This document shows, in pieces, positions 63,914 through 64,000 of a stretch of 64,000 nucleotides of DNA. Origin of the DNA: Candidatus Sumerlaea chitinivorans. GTDB lineage: Bacteria; Sumerlaeota; Sumerlaeia; Sumerlaeales; Sumerlaeaceae. Where the stretch lies: assembly GCA_003290465.1 (NCBI GenBank), contig CP030759.1, positions 1,393,144-1,457,143 on the forward strand, read 5' to 3'. Position numbers and translations under genes: made by a program. The number at the start of each line of letters is the position of its first letter. The stretch's first letter is position 1. The notes below the pieces were generated by a model. That model saw nothing but the letters and a program-made list of their open reading frames with translations, made no database searches and had not been told where the DNA came from.

Positions 63914-64000
63914 ATGACTGCGAAGGTTGTGACACATGAACGAAAACTTGCCGCACTGACGGTGGTCTGCCTCGTTTGTTATGCATTACTGCCGGCGTTC
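63914..64000 (+). CDS. Start of a further membrane protein in the ABC operon (partial)
   Basis: Only 29 codons are present before the window ends. MTAKVVTHERKLAALTVVCL leads into a hydrophobic helix (VCLVCYALLPAF). GGAGG lies 15 bases upstream. It follows the second permease by two bases, so it belongs to the same operon and is probably an accessory component. Family cannot be judged. Confidence 0.55.
   Translation, partial: MTAKVVTHERKLAALTVVCLVCYALLPAF

Overview
The window looks like chromosomal DNA of a Gram-negative bacterium from a little-studied lineage. Outer-membrane lipid A genes (lpxB, a stand-alone heptose adenylyltransferase, an ArnT-like transferase) sit beside genes more familiar from Gram-positive bacteria (an Asp23/AmaP-type pair). 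A GH57 branching enzyme, a giant alpha-2-macroglobulin and a pseudopilin of the FTLIELLVVVAIVAILAAIA/PNFLEAQ type add to this. Such a mix recalls uncultured phyla such as Sumerlaeota (BRC1), Hydrogenedentota or relatives. That placement is recall of gene style, not a computed result. Genes are dense, mostly housekeeping, and run in short operons on both strands, many with 1-4 nt start/stop overlaps. I see no insertion sequence, prophage, CRISPR array, rRNA or integration site.

Layout. 1-7 kb (+): Asp23 tail, AmaP-like protein, rfaE2, a free-standing tudor-like protein, gatC, nadE, trpD, trpC and an NmrA-like SDR. 7-12.5 kb (+): a 1852-residue secreted alpha-2-macroglobulin, tail-to-tail with rfbB. 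13.5-16 kb: ogt and gatA. 15.8-19 kb (-): a GHL10-like protein with a sodium:solute symporter. 19.2-22.1 kb (+): folK, tRNA-His (on -), and a TPP riboswitch with thiC, closed by a terminator. 22-27.2 kb (-): a type IV pilus/type II secretion operon (PilV-, PilW- and PilX-like, PilB, PilC). 27.4-33.8 kb (+): a PhnD-like binding protein, a PepSY-like secreted protein, an ArnT-like transferase, an OmpR/sensor-kinase pair and a lone GspG-like pseudopilin. 33.9-36.2 kb: SRP RNA facing lpxB and a Gfo/Idh/MocA oxidoreductase. 36.3-38.8 kb: a small CxxC protein divergent from a DUF2203 protein, an MDR dehydrogenase and apt. 38.9-44.8 kb: GH57 enzyme, a Cys/Met PLP enzyme and a large modular secreted nuclease. 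45-54 kb: tRNA-Phe, a TPR-tailed membrane glycosyltransferase, dnaE, rsmG, a GT4 glycosyltransferase and nuoD. 54.6-60 kb: a DUF2231 protein, then a minus-strand operon of DegT aminotransferase, GT2, elbB, alpha/beta hydrolase and FtsW/RodA. 60.3-64 kb: homocysteine methyltransferase, divergent from an ABC-2 exporter operon that leaves the window.

How the genes fit together. Envelope construction is the main theme: lipid A, heptose, dTDP-sugar, several glycosyltransferases, FtsW, A2M and pili. The least ordinary stretch is 28.4-33.1 kb, where a PepSY-like secreted protein, an ArnT-type transferase and a two-component system lie in one direction and could form an envelope-sensing and modification module. 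No locus here is clearly a new defence or mobile system. The best leads are that cluster, the three-repeat secreted nuclease, the GHL10-like/symporter pair, and a possible small RNA at about 60.1-60.3 kb.
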